NCBI GenBank assembly: GCA_041390025.1 | Contig: JAWKQR010000015.1 | Location: forward strand, 1 to 64,000 | DNA length: 64,000 nucleotides | Direction of reading: 5' to 3' | DNA from: JBFFMO01 sp041390025 | GTDB taxonomy: Bacteria > Myxococcota_A > Bradymonadia > Bradymonadales > Bradymonadaceae | Part shown: one piece after another, positions 44,676 to 53,594 of the stretch | How the letters are laid out: every line of letters begins with the position of its first letter | Position numbering within the stretch: the stretch's first letter is position 1 | Made by a program: the position numbers and the translations under genes | Notes under the pieces: generated by a model | Seen by the model: only the letters and a program-made list of their open reading frames with translations | The model's database searches: none | What the model was told of the DNA's origin: nothing

Positions 44676-46034
44676 TTAGAACAAGGAACGTGTGTTCGCC
44701 ATGTCGTACGAGCGCTTGAGGGAGGCTTTCTTGGCGCGTTTGCCCTCGTCCGAGCTGGGCGCTGCGGACTGCACGGTGGTCTCGAGCTGTTGCAGCTCTC
44801 CATCGACGCGTCCAAAGGCCTCGTCGTCTGCGAAGTCATACTTCGCCGCTGCCGCGCGGTTGCTGGCGCGTTGGTCCTTGACGAGGTTTGCGGCTTTGTC
44901 CTGTTCACCCTTGGCGTACAGGTCCATGGCGACTTTCATGGTCTCGGCCACCTGAACTTGCTGCGCGCGCTTCATGACGTCTTTGTCGACGGTCGCGATG
45001 GCTTTTTTGTCGTTCGTGACGCGCGCCGACAGTGTGCGTGGGACCCGTCGTTGCTGGTCGAGGAACGGGTCGGCGTAGCTCAGGTTGGCCTTCAAAATTT
45101 CTTGGGAGCCTGCGTCGCGGGTGGTCACGCTGAGGCGAACCAAAAGGTCTTTGGACTGGTTCGCGAAAAAGTCTCCGAGTCGCACGGTGGCGCGGTTGCC
45201 TTTGAGCGTGTGCGCGAATCCCTCGATCCCGAGCAATTCAACACCTGGAGCGACATCGATCGTCAGCGTGGTCTTGCGTGCGACGGTGGTCGACAGACCC
45301 GCACACTCTTGTTCAAACATGGCGGCGAGGGCGGTCGGTTCGGCCGTGTCGAAGAAGTAGTAGTTGCCGGCGCCGTTCATCGCGACCTGCATCATGAGCT
45401 CCTCGTTGTAGTCCAAGCCAATGCCAAAGGTCGTCGTGGCGATGCCGGCCTCGAGCTGGGTGCGCGCGAGGTTGTTCAACGAGACTTGGTCGGTGATGCC
45501 GTGATTGGCATGGCCATCGGACATCAACAATACGCGCGAGATCGCGTCATCGCTGCGAAACGGCTTGATGAGGTTCGCGCCTGTGGTCCAACCGCCGGAG
45601 AGGTTTGTGGAGCCGCTGAGCCGAATGCCCGCGATGGCGTTGTAGAAGATCTCTTTGTTGGCGGGTGTGGCTGGGAGCGACTCGACCACGGTGGTGACGT
45701 CCGACCCATAGCTGACGATGGCGAGGCGGTCTGTCGCCTGGAGCATGTCCACAAGTTTGACACCGGCTTCCTTGGCAAGCTCGAGCTTGCCGTCGGCCAT
45801 CGAAGTTGACCGGTCCACCACGAGCGCCACGTTCAGCGGAAGCCGCTTGCCAACGTCAGGCGCCGGGCCGCCTTTGATCTCGATCGACGCGTACACTTCG
45901 CTGCTTGCATTGATGGGCAAGTTGGCGTGCGACAACTGTGTTTTGACCGACAGCCGGTCCGCGTTTGTCTTGGTTTGCGCCGCGGCAGGCGTTGCGAGGA
46001 GCAGCGAAAGGGCAACGAGAAGAAAGGGTCTCAT
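44676..46034 (-). CDS. Exported von Willebrand factor A (VWA) domain protein
   Basis: Protein of 452 aa. A signal peptide (to about residue 20, PAAAQ) precedes a beta segment and a VWA domain (about 65-245) with a MIDAS DxSxS motif (VVDRSTSMADG), GSTNLSGG and LLMSDGHANHG. The C-terminal third is helical. ATG at 46034 has GGAG upstream; a longer in-frame start at 46097 would bury the signal peptide. VWA proteins mediate metal-dependent protein binding; the partner is unknown. Confidence 0.87.
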   Translation of the reverse strand: MRPFLLVALSLLLATPAAAQTKTNADRLSVKTQLSHANLPINASSEVYASIEIKGGPAPDVGKRLPLNVALVVDRSTSMADGKLELAKEAGVKLVDMLQATDRLAIVSYGSDVTTVVESLPATPANKEIFYNAIAGIRLSGSTNLSGGWTTGANLIKPFRSDDAISRVLLMSDGHANHGITDQVSLNNLARTQLEAGIATTTFGIGLDYNEELMMQVAMNGAGNYYFFDTAEPTALAAMFEQECAGLSTTVARKTTLTIDVAPGVELLGIEGFAHTLKGNRATVRLGDFFANQSKDLLVRLSVTTRDAGSQEILKANLSYADPFLDQQRRVPRTLSARVTNDKKAIATVDKDVMKRAQQVQVAETMKVAMDLYAKGEQDKAANLVKDQRASNRAAAAKYDFADDEAFGRVDGELQQLETTVQSAAPSSDEGKRAKKASLKRSYDMANTRSLF

Positions 46035-46183
46035 GGAATCTCCGTGGGATGAATGACAGGGATTCCAAACGGGCTGGTCGCAAAATGGATCTGCCACGCG
46101 ATCAAAAAAAAGCGGGATTTCTTAATCGCGGGCCTCGGTCATGATACACACGAGGCCGCATGACCCCAGACCAAGGAAGGCCC

Positions 46184-46819
46184 ATGGGCGCGTTTCAAGG
46201 CAATCTGACCTACAAGTTATTTTATGTTCAAGGGGAGCTCCCTGAGGACTGGAAGACGCTGTATCTGACCAGCATCCGCAAACTCGAATTCGTGCCGCTG
46301 ACTGCGGATGCCGAAGACGAAGAGACCGTCGGCTGGGTCAATATTGAGCGACCTCTCCAGACGGATTTTCACCTCGATAATGTGGTCTTCAACGACTTCA
46401 TTAACCTTGGATTTCGGAAGGATCGTTGGACCATCCCATCGGACCTGCTCAAGGCCCACCTTGAGGAAGCCGAGGCCGAGTACATGATCCAGAACGAAAA
46501 AAAGCATTTGAGCCGCTTTGAGCGTGACGACCTAAAAAAGCGCGTCAAAAAGCTGCTTAAAGAGCGCTCGATTCCCAAGATGAAGGTCATCGACATGAGC
46601 TGGGAGCTTGAGCAGAAGCGCGTTCGCTTCTGGAGCCAGTCCAGCACGGTCTGTGAGCTGTTCCAAGAGTTCTTTGAGGAGACGTTCGACCTGAAACTGC
46701 TGCCGGCGAATCCCTACATCCATGGCCTTCAGTTCGACCTCGACGAGGACGAGCTTCAATCGTTGGCGACCGTAGAACCGAGCAACTTTATGGCGGGCGT
46801 GCCCGGCATCGACTACTGA
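46184..46819 (+). CDS. RdgC-like protein, N-terminal part
   Basis: Protein of 211 aa with the RdgC-like start MGAFQGNLTYKLFYVQGELP and LGFRKDRWTIPSDLLKAHLE. RdgC binds DNA and modulates RecA in E. coli, where it is a single protein of about 303 aa. Here the family appears split: the following gene carries the C-terminal text. AAGGAAGG just upstream of ATG 46184 decides this start over the ATG at 46160. Confidence 0.65.
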   Translation: MGAFQGNLTYKLFYVQGELPEDWKTLYLTSIRKLEFVPLTADAEDEETVGWVNIERPLQTDFHLDNVVFNDFINLGFRKDRWTIPSDLLKAHLEEAEAEYMIQNEKKHLSRFERDDLKKRVKKLLKERSIPKMKVIDMSWELEQKRVRFWSQSSTVCELFQEFFEETFDLKLLPANPYIHGLQFDLDEDELQSLATVEPSNFMAGVPGIDY

Positions 46820-46829
46820 GGAGAACCCC

Positions 46830-47375
46830 ATGGATTTGCTTGATTTGATCAATAGCCAGCGTTTCCTCGGCCCAGAATTTCTGATGTGGCTGTGGTTCAA
46901 ATGCGATTGTTTTGATGGCCTTTTGGACGTCGAGGGACACGGAAAGGTTGAGGTCGTGTTTGACGACGCGATGACGCTTGAGGCCTACATGGCCGAGACC
47001 GAACGCAGCGACCTCAAAGGCGGCGCACCGGCGTTTTCGCCTGAGGCCAAGACCGCGCTGCGTCATGGAAAGCGTGTGTCGAAGGCCAAGATGCGCATCG
47101 TCAAAGAAGGGCGTGAGTGGTCATTTACGCTCAAGGCCGAAAACTTGGACATCGCCAGTGCCAAGATTCCAGCGGTGTTGAGCCGCGACGACGACGAGCG
47201 ATTCTACGAGCGCATGTATTTGCTTGAAGAGCTCGAGGAGATCTTGGAGAACTTGTACGAGGAATTCCTGCATATTCGCTTGGCATCCCGCTGGGGCGAG
47301 CTGGTTCTGCCGGCGATGCACAAATGGATTGGAATGGATGATCTTGCGACACCTGAACATTATCCTGTTTTCTAG
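46830..47375 (+). CDS. RdgC-like protein, C-terminal part
   Basis: Protein of 181 aa starting 10 nt after the previous gene. It begins with SQRFLGPEFLMWLWF, then TLEAYMAETERSDLKGG and KTALRHGKRVSKAKMRIVKEG, and ends in a helical ERMYLLEELEEILENLYEEF segment; I recall this pattern in the C-terminal part of RdgC-like proteins of related bacteria. The two halves may form one functional unit. Its 3' end overlaps the DUF3105 lipoprotein gene by 38 nt. GAGGAG precedes the ATG. Confidence 0.6.
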   Translation: MDLLDLINSQRFLGPEFLMWLWFKCDCFDGLLDVEGHGKVEVVFDDAMTLEAYMAETERSDLKGGAPAFSPEAKTALRHGKRVSKAKMRIVKEGREWSFTLKAENLDIASAKIPAVLSRDDDERFYERMYLLEELEEILENLYEEFLHIRLASRWGELVLPAMHKWIGMDDLATPEHYPVF

Positions 47376-47928
47376 TCTGCTCTGGGGCTGTGCGGACGAC
47401 ACGACAACGGCGGTACCCGACGCCGAAACGGACGCAGGCGTCGACGCGGACATCATGCTTGCGTGCGACGGTGTCATCGCATCGCAGCCGCTGGCGGGTG
47501 CCAACCACGTTTCCGAGCCCACCGAAATCACGTACGACGTTTCGCCGCCGGCGAGCGGGCCGCATCGGCCGTTCTGGGCTCGGTGGGGGGAGTACGCGGT
47601 GTTGCCGCCCCAAATCTACGTCCACAATCTGGAGCATGGGGGTGTCGCGCTGTTGTACCGGCCAGATGCGCCTCAGGCCGACATCGACGGGTTGCGCGAA
47701 TTCGCCAAAGTGCGTGATTCCGCCGACGGGGGGACCTTCCGCTGGATTCTGACCCCCTACGACGGTCTGCCCACACCCGTGGCTGCAGTGGCTTGGGGGT
47801 GGGTCTACGAGGCGAGCTGCTTTGATGCGGACGGCCTGAACGTCTTCTTGAGCCGGCACTATCGGCAGGCACCCGAGGACATCGGCTCGGATGGGGCCTT
47901 CAGCGATGGGTTCATTGGGCGGCTATGA
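47338..47928 (+). CDS. DUF3105-domain lipoprotein
   Basis: Predicted lipoprotein of 196 aa (lipobox LLWGC near residue 18) with an acidic Asp/Ala-rich linker and a DUF3105 domain (about 60-190): SPPASGPHRPFWARWGEY, IYVHNLEHGGVALLYRP. The conserved His residues of DUF3105 are present. The ATG at 47338 starts the lipoprotein signal inside the end of the RdgC-like gene. Function of DUF3105 is unknown. Confidence 0.82.
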   Translation: MILRHLNIILFSSLLWGCADDTTTAVPDAETDAGVDADIMLACDGVIASQPLAGANHVSEPTEITYDVSPPASGPHRPFWARWGEYAVLPPQIYVHNLEHGGVALLYRPDAPQADIDGLREFAKVRDSADGGTFRWILTPYDGLPTPVAAVAWGWVYEASCFDADGLNVFLSRHYRQAPEDIGSDGAFSDGFIGRL

Positions 47929-47978
47929 GGCATGACGTCACGAGGTGGCGCGTGTAATGTGCTCGCCAAGGAGGCGCG

Positions 47979-49106
47979 ATGGATCGGCTCGTTAAACAAC
48001 CCGTCAAACTTGCCCAGAAGGGGATCAGAGAGGCCATTCGGTTGGTGCAAAAACCGATTCGGCGTGGCCCCGCCGGTGCGCCTCCGGGCAGTTTGCGGGT
48101 GGATCCTGAAGCGCCGAAACCGCAGATTCGCGTGCTGTGTTACGACGACGACGATTTCTCGGAGCACGAGGTCAGCACGGTCGGTGACTTGGACCCGTTG
48201 TTGGCGCCCTGGTCCAAGCGTTGGATCGACGTTGACGGGTTGGGAGACGAAACCATCATCCGTGAGATCGGCGAGAGGTTTGGCATCCACCCACTCGCGC
48301 TCGAAGATACGGTCCATGTGCATCAGCGGGCCAAGACCGAAGATTACGGCGAATACGTGTACTTCGTGTCTCGAATGGTGACGCAGGTTGATGGGAAGTT
48401 TGTCATCGAGCAGGTCTCGATTTTCATTTTCCGCGACACCGTCTTGACCTTCCAAGAGCGACCGGGCGATTGCCTTGAGCCAGTTCGCGAGCGCTTGCGC
48501 TCCGGTCGCGGCAAGATCCGAAGACACACGGCCGACTACCTCGCTTACGCCATTATTGACGCTCTGATCGACGGCTATTTCCCGGTGCTGGAAGGTCTAG
48601 GCGACACTCTGGAAGATTTGGAGACCGAGATTCTGCTCGATCCCACCGAGGACTTGGTTCAGCAGGTCCACACGGTCAAACGCGAGTTGCTGACGTTGCG
48701 ACGCGCGATTTGGCCAATCCGAGAAGCCGTCAACGCCTTGATGCGCGAGGAACTGAAGGTGATCACCCAGGACACTCGGGTGTTTCTTCGTGACTGTTAC
48801 GACCACTCGGTGCAGTTGGTGGACCTGGTCGAGAACTACCGCGAGCTGTCGAGCGGTTTGATGGACTTGTACCTGACCGGTGTGTCCAACCGCATGAACG
48901 AAGTGATGAAAATGCTGACGTTGATCGCGACGATCTTCATGCCGTTGAGCTTCATCGTGGGCCTCTATGGCATGAATTTCGACCAAAGCTCACCGTGGAA
49001 TATGCCTGAGCTTCATTGGAAGTACGGTTATCCGTTCGCGTGGCTCATAATGTTGCTGACGGCGGGGGCACTTGGCGTGTATTTTCGCCGCCAGCAGTGG
49101 ATTTAG
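47979..49106 (+). CDS. corA: CorA-type magnesium/cobalt transporter
   Basis: Inner-membrane channel-like transporter of 375 aa. A long cytoplasmic domain (1-305) ends in the stalk helix, followed by two C-terminal transmembrane helices with the signature YGMNFD between them (GMN filter for Mg2+). The C-terminus is basic (FRRQQWI). It is in a plus-strand cluster with short gaps, with the SAM-hydrolase-like gene starting 15 nt after its stop. Confidence 0.93.
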   Translation: MDRLVKQPVKLAQKGIREAIRLVQKPIRRGPAGAPPGSLRVDPEAPKPQIRVLCYDDDDFSEHEVSTVGDLDPLLAPWSKRWIDVDGLGDETIIREIGERFGIHPLALEDTVHVHQRAKTEDYGEYVYFVSRMVTQVDGKFVIEQVSIFIFRDTVLTFQERPGDCLEPVRERLRSGRGKIRRHTADYLAYAIIDALIDGYFPVLEGLGDTLEDLETEILLDPTEDLVQQVHTVKRELLTLRRAIWPIREAVNALMREELKVITQDTRVFLRDCYDHSVQLVDLVENYRELSSGLMDLYLTGVSNRMNEVMKMLTLIATIFMPLSFIVGLYGMNFDQSSPWNMPELHWKYGYPFAWLIMLLTAGALGVYFRRQQWI

Positions 49107-49120
49107 ACCGAGGACAGCCC

Positions 49121-49906
49121 GTGACGACAATCGCTCTTATTTCAGACTTTGGTTATCGCGATGCTTATGTGGGCATCATGAAGTCCGTGATCCATGGCAT
49201 CGCGCCACACGCCGAGCTGATCGACCTGTGTCACGAAGTGCCTGTTCACAACGTGATGTCGGGTTCGTACTTGGTTGCGAGCGCGGTTCCGTACCTGCCG
49301 ACGAAATCGATCGTTTTGGGTGTGGTCGATCCGGGCGTGGGAACACGTCGTCGGGCCATCGCGGTGCGCACCGAGACCCACGTCTACGTTGGACCCGACA
49401 ACGGCTTGTTCCATATGGCCTACGAGATCGAGGAACCGTTGGAAGCCGTCGAGCTGACAAACTCGGAATATCATTTGGCGCGCATATCGAAGACGTTCCA
49501 TGGTCGCGATATCTTTTCCCCGGTCGCCGCGCACGTCGCGAACGGGGTCGAACTGTCGAAATTGGGCGAAGCCATCGAGATTGAGAGCCTGGTTCGGCTC
49601 CCAGAGATCGGTCCGATCATCAAGGAACATGGCATCGAGTGCAGCATCGTGCACATCGACCACTTCGGGAACGTGGTGACAAACTTGTCACGCGAGGTCA
49701 CGACCGCGGCCGGCAAGGTGCCGAAGTATGTGCGCATCGGCGAGCATCGGGCCCCATTCGCGGAGACCTTTGCGGACGTTCCAAAGAATGACCCGGTGGC
49801 TTACTTCAACAGCACGGACTACCTCGAAGTTGGCATCCGCAACGGAAGCGCCGCGGACCAGTTGCGCATCAAACAGCGCAACATGATCCACCTCGAGACC
49901 GAGTAA
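49121..49906 (+). CDS. SAM hydrolase/adenosyltransferase family (DUF62) protein
   Basis: Protein of 261 aa in the family of S-adenosylmethionine hydroxide adenosyltransferases (fluorinase/chlorinase fold). Visible motifs: LISDFGYRDAYVGIMKSVI, DLCHEV, VVDPGVGTRRRAIAV, YVGPDNGLF and FHGRDIFSPVAAH, and in the C-terminal domain IVHIDHFGNVVTNL. It is expected to hydrolyse SAM to adenosine and methionine. GTG at 49121 is the start (GAGGAC upstream). Confidence 0.9.
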   Translation: MTTIALISDFGYRDAYVGIMKSVIHGIAPHAELIDLCHEVPVHNVMSGSYLVASAVPYLPTKSIVLGVVDPGVGTRRRAIAVRTETHVYVGPDNGLFHMAYEIEEPLEAVELTNSEYHLARISKTFHGRDIFSPVAAHVANGVELSKLGEAIEIESLVRLPEIGPIIKEHGIECSIVHIDHFGNVVTNLSREVTTAAGKVPKYVRIGEHRAPFAETFADVPKNDPVAYFNSTDYLEVGIRNGSAADQLRIKQRNMIHLETE

Positions 49907-49940
49907 CGTACCAAAACAATCAGGGGCGCATCCCAAGGCC

Positions 49941-50366
49941 ATGGAACTTCATACCGTTCTAGTGGCTCATTTTGCGGCGACCTGCGTCATGACAGGCCTG
50001 ATTTGGTTTGTGCAGGTGGTCCACTACCCGTTGTTTGCGAGCGTGGGACGCGAGGCGTTCGCGGCCTATCAGGCTCAGCACGTGCGGCTGACGACGTACG
50101 TCGTGGGTCCCCCGATGTTGATCGAGGCCACCACCGGTGTCTACTTGGTCAGTCAGGCGGCAGCCCTGCCAAATCAATGGGCATTCTGGGCGGGGATGGT
50201 GTTGCTGGGTGTGGTTTGGGTCGCGACGGCAGCGTTCTCGGTGCCGGCTCACGGCCGCTTGGAGGCCGGTTTTGATGCCAAGGTCCACGCGCGGCTGGTG
50301 TGGACAAACTGGGTACGCACGCTGGCTTGGACGGCCCGTGTGGGGCTGGTGTGGCTGCTGTTGTGA
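49941..50366 (+). CDS. Small four-helix membrane protein
   Basis: Protein of 141 aa with four hydrophobic helices (about 5-28, 50-72, 80-102, 118-140). Not assigned. It lies 34 nt after the SAM-hydrolase-like gene and is the last gene of the plus-strand cluster. No terminator could be seen before the convergent DUF2330 gene, 105 nt away. Confidence 0.7.
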   Translation: MELHTVLVAHFAATCVMTGLIWFVQVVHYPLFASVGREAFAAYQAQHVRLTTYVVGPPMLIEATTGVYLVSQAAALPNQWAFWAGMVLLGVVWVATAAFSVPAHGRLEAGFDAKVHARLVWTNWVRTLAWTARVGLVWLLL

Positions 50367-50471
50367 CCGCCGTTCGGCTTCGCCAAATCGGCAGCCTGGG
50401 CCGGTCCAAGCCGCGGGGAACTTGACGTCTGGCTTAATATTGGGGGCGGAAATCTCCTATTGCCGCACGTC

Positions 50472-51941
50472 CTACTTACGTCGGCGCCAGCCGAGCAGCA
50501 GCAGCCCAAATGCGAACGGTACGGTTCCCAACCCGGTTGCCGAACATCCACCACCACCGGGTAACTCCCCATATTCTTCACCGCGCACCCCACTGCCTTT
50601 GATGCCGAGTTCGGGAATACTCCCAATGACATCGGCCGAGAGGTTGCGCTTGGCATTCAAGACCACATCAGTGCCCTTCGTGTTTGGGCTTTCGTCAGCG
50701 CTGGTTTTCGATGTCCACGTCGACCTAGGTTCGTCGCAGTCCACAGCGCCCGTCCAAGGGTTGCGGATGATGTAGCGGCCTTGAAAGTTGTTGATGTACG
50801 AATCTTGGGCGCCCTCTTCCAGCTTGCCCGTTTCAGAATCTACGACGAATTCACGTCCGCCAACGATAGGGCCCGCGTTCCTGAACACTAGGTCTTCGGC
50901 GACATCGTCTTTGTCGTAGCGTGCATGCATGCGCGTCACGACCCAAGCTCGGTCGGTCGCGCCGCCCACCACGTCTGCGCCCAGCGTGTTTAAGTCAGCG
51001 GGGCTGAGAACTGGGCCCGGGCACGGATCACAATTCGAGGCCTGCCACGCGTATTCTGTGACAACAGCTTCGGGATTGGCTTTCAAGGTTTTCGAGAAAA
51101 GCGTCTGGTAGAAGCTTGAGAACGAATCACGGACGCTTCCTACCACTTCGATGTTGGTGGGGATCGTGGTGTTTGGGCGGTTGGCCACCTCGTAACGCTG
51201 GTTGCGGCCAAGCGTGTAGATGATGAGGTCTTGCGTGCCTTGACTATTGATCATTCCCAAGCGCACCGGCAATGAGAACTCCTCGCTCGTGTACGCAAAG
51301 CGCAAGGGCGACAAAACAATTTTGCCGTTGACGCGCGGAGCCAACCCGACGTCGACTTTCGCGACAAAAAAGTACATGCCCGATTGAACGTAGGGCTCGA
51401 AGTAGGGAGCCGCGCCCGTCGGAATGTTGTAGTCGTTGTCGGTCAACCACGTCTCAAGTCCCGTAGAGTTGTTTGCGCTGAGGATGCTGATGTCGTACTC
51501 GCCGACCTTGAACTGAGCCTCGACCACGACGGGCACGCTGTTGTTGGTGCTGTTGTTGGTGCTGTTGTTGCTGGAAGAGTTGTTGGCTCCCTGGTTGAGG
51601 TCATAACCCGGAGCGCACGGGTCGGCTTCAAAATACTCCACCAAGCGGGGCGCGGTCAGGGTGTCGATCGTGGCAAACACCTCGGGCACCAGTGTCTTGA
51701 CGTCGTCCTGCATCAGAACTTCGGGGACGGGAACCACCATGGCGAAGTCTTCAACGGGGCCCTCGTATTGGTTTTGCATCGACAACACGGTTGTCGTGCC
51801 CTCACGCATCAAGACCACTTGCGTGGCGTTGGCATAGAGGTCGGCGCCTGCGCCGCCCACGTAGAATCCACAGAAAGCCATGGCTTGGGGTGCGGTGAGC
51901 ACACAAGCGGCCAAAGTCAGCGTTGCCAGGGTACGTTTCAA
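50472..51941 (-). CDS. DUF2330 surface protein, paralogue A
   Basis: Exported 489-aa DUF2330 protein. Signal peptide to PQAMA, then FCGFYVGGAGADLYANATQV, VVLMREGTTTVLSMQNQYEG, an Asn-rich linker (QGANNSSSNNSTNNSTNNS), VEAQFKVGEYDISILSA, and a C-terminal MYXO-CTERM-like tag (GGGGCSATG, hydrophobic segment, WRRRK). The family has no known function. It is the last of four tandem paralogues on the minus strand; the closest copies are B and C. A good AGGGA-like site lies upstream of its ATG. Confidence 0.9.
   Translation of the reverse strand: MKRTLATLTLAACVLTAPQAMAFCGFYVGGAGADLYANATQVVLMREGTTTVLSMQNQYEGPVEDFAMVVPVPEVLMQDDVKTLVPEVFATIDTLTAPRLVEYFEADPCAPGYDLNQGANNSSSNNSTNNSTNNSVPVVVEAQFKVGEYDISILSANNSTGLETWLTDNDYNIPTGAAPYFEPYVQSGMYFFVAKVDVGLAPRVNGKIVLSPLRFAYTSEEFSLPVRLGMINSQGTQDLIIYTLGRNQRYEVANRPNTTIPTNIEVVGSVRDSFSSFYQTLFSKTLKANPEAVVTEYAWQASNCDPCPGPVLSPADLNTLGADVVGGATDRAWVVTRMHARYDKDDVAEDLVFRNAGPIVGGREFVVDSETGKLEEGAQDSYINNFQGRYIIRNPWTGAVDCDEPRSTWTSKTSADESPNTKGTDVVLNAKRNLSADVIGSIPELGIKGSGVRGEEYGELPGGGGCSATGLGTVPFAFGLLLLGWRRRK
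51538..51592 (-). repeat. Asn-rich linker repeat in DUF2330 paralogue A
   Basis: Imperfect 12-nt tandem repeat (GTTGTTGGTGCT on the plus strand) encoding Asn-Asn-Ser-Thr units. The same position holds different Asn/Gly-rich spacers in the other three paralogues, so it is a hypervariable linker. Confidence 0.75.
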
Positions 51942-52043
51942 GGGATTCCTCCATCCATTTTGGTGATGGACGGAGAGTAAGGACGGTCGATTCGCGAAGC
52001 AAGGAAGGGCGTTTCGACGAGGTGTGGTGGGAGTGAGCGTGAC

Positions 52044-53525
52044 TTACTTGCGTCGACGCCAGCCCAAGAGCAGGAGTCCGAACGCAAACGGCATGGCGCC
52101 AAGCCCAGTGGCCGAACAACCGCCGCCGCCGTCGGATTTGCCCGACGTGATGGCTGTTCCCCCGGTGCGCACACCGGTTCCGGTGATGCCGAGCTCGGGC
52201 ACGCTGCCGATGATGTCGGGCACCAAGTTTCGGTCGGCGTCGAGCACGACGTCGGTGCCCTTGGTGTTCGGGCTTTGGTCGGCTTCGGTCTGCGATGACC
52301 AGTTGGTGTTGGGTTCTGCGCAATCGACAGCACCCGTCCAAGGGTTTCGGATGATGTAGCGGCCCTGGAAGTTGTTGATGTCTGACTCTTGGGCGCCTTC
52401 TTCGAGCTTGCCGGTGTCAGGATCCACGACAAACTCACGGCCGCCCACGATGGGGTTCGCGGCCCTGAAAACGAGGTCTTCGGCGATGTCGTCTTTGTCG
52501 TAGCGCGCGTGAAGACGCGTCACGACCCAGGATTGGTCGTTTTCAAGGTCCGTGAATTGGTCGGCCCCAAACGTCAACAAGTCCGCGGCGTCGAGCACTG
52601 GGCCTGGGCATGGGTCGCAGTTGGATGCCTGCCATGCGTACTCGGTGACGACGGCTTGGGGATTCGCTTTCAACGTTTGCGAGAACAACGTCTGGTAAAA
52701 GTTCGAGAACGAGTCACGGACGCTGCCAACGACTTCGATGTTGGTTGGAATCGTGACATTTGGGCGGTTGGCGACTTCGTAGCGTTGATTGCGGCCAAGC
52801 GTGTAGACGATGAGGTCTTGGGTGCCTTGGCTGTTGATCATGCCCAGTCGCACAGGCAGTGCGAAGTCCTCGCTCGTGTACGCAAAGCGCAACGGCGACA
52901 AAACCGTCTTGCCGTTGACCTTCGGGGCGAGCGCGACGTCGACCTTGGCGACGAAGAAGTACATGCCGGATTGGACGTAAGGCTCGAAGTATGGCGCTGC
53001 GCCCATTGGGATGTTGTAGTTGTTGTCCGTTAGGTAAGTCTCAAGACCAGTCGAGTCGTTCGCGCTCAAGATGCTGATATCGTACTCGCCGACTTTAAAC
53101 TGAGCTTCGACGACGACGCCGTTGTTTGCATTGTTAACGGTGTTTTCGTTCGTCGCACTGTCGAATTGGTCGTCGTACACGGGAATGCAGGGATCAGCCT
53201 GAAAATACTCGACCAAACGTGGCGCCGAGAGGGTGTCGATCTTGGCGAAGACCCCTGGCTCCAACGTCTTGACGTCGTCTTGCATCAAGACCACGGGAAC
53301 CGGCACGACCATCGCAAAATCCTCTGCGGGGCCTTCGTACTGGTTCTGCATCGAGAGTACGGTCGTGGTGCCTTCGCGCATGAGCACCACCTGTGTGGCG
53401 TTGGCGTACAGGTCGGCGCCCGCGCCGCCAAGGTAGAAGCCACAGAAGGCCATAGCTTGTGGTGCGGCGAGTACGGTCGCGGCGAGGACAAAGGTCGCAA
53501 TGATTCGATTCAAAATGGTCTCCAC
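52044..53525 (-). CDS. DUF2330 surface protein, paralogue B
   Basis: DUF2330 protein of 493 aa, very close to paralogue C: long DNA stretches differ at few positions (for example 52500-52660 against 54095-54255). Signal peptide to PQAMA, core AFCGFYLGGAGADLYANATQ, short linker around VNNANNG, and the C-terminal tag (GGGGCSATGLGAMPFAF, WRRRK). The gap to C is 69 bp, and to A 102 bp. Tandem duplication with possible gene conversion is inferred. Confidence 0.9.
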   Translation of the reverse strand: METILNRIIATFVLAATVLAAPQAMAFCGFYLGGAGADLYANATQVVLMREGTTTVLSMQNQYEGPAEDFAMVVPVPVVLMQDDVKTLEPGVFAKIDTLSAPRLVEYFQADPCIPVYDDQFDSATNENTVNNANNGVVVEAQFKVGEYDISILSANDSTGLETYLTDNNYNIPMGAAPYFEPYVQSGMYFFVAKVDVALAPKVNGKTVLSPLRFAYTSEDFALPVRLGMINSQGTQDLIVYTLGRNQRYEVANRPNVTIPTNIEVVGSVRDSFSNFYQTLFSQTLKANPQAVVTEYAWQASNCDPCPGPVLDAADLLTFGADQFTDLENDQSWVVTRLHARYDKDDIAEDLVFRAANPIVGGREFVVDPDTGKLEEGAQESDINNFQGRYIIRNPWTGAVDCAEPNTNWSSQTEADQSPNTKGTDVVLDADRNLVPDIIGSVPELGITGTGVRTGGTAITSGKSDGGGGCSATGLGAMPFAFGLLLLGWRRRK

Positions 53526-53594
53526 ATTGGGTGATGAGAAGACCCTATTCGTAGTCGACTTGCGTTACAAGTAATTGCGAATAGTGCGTAAACG

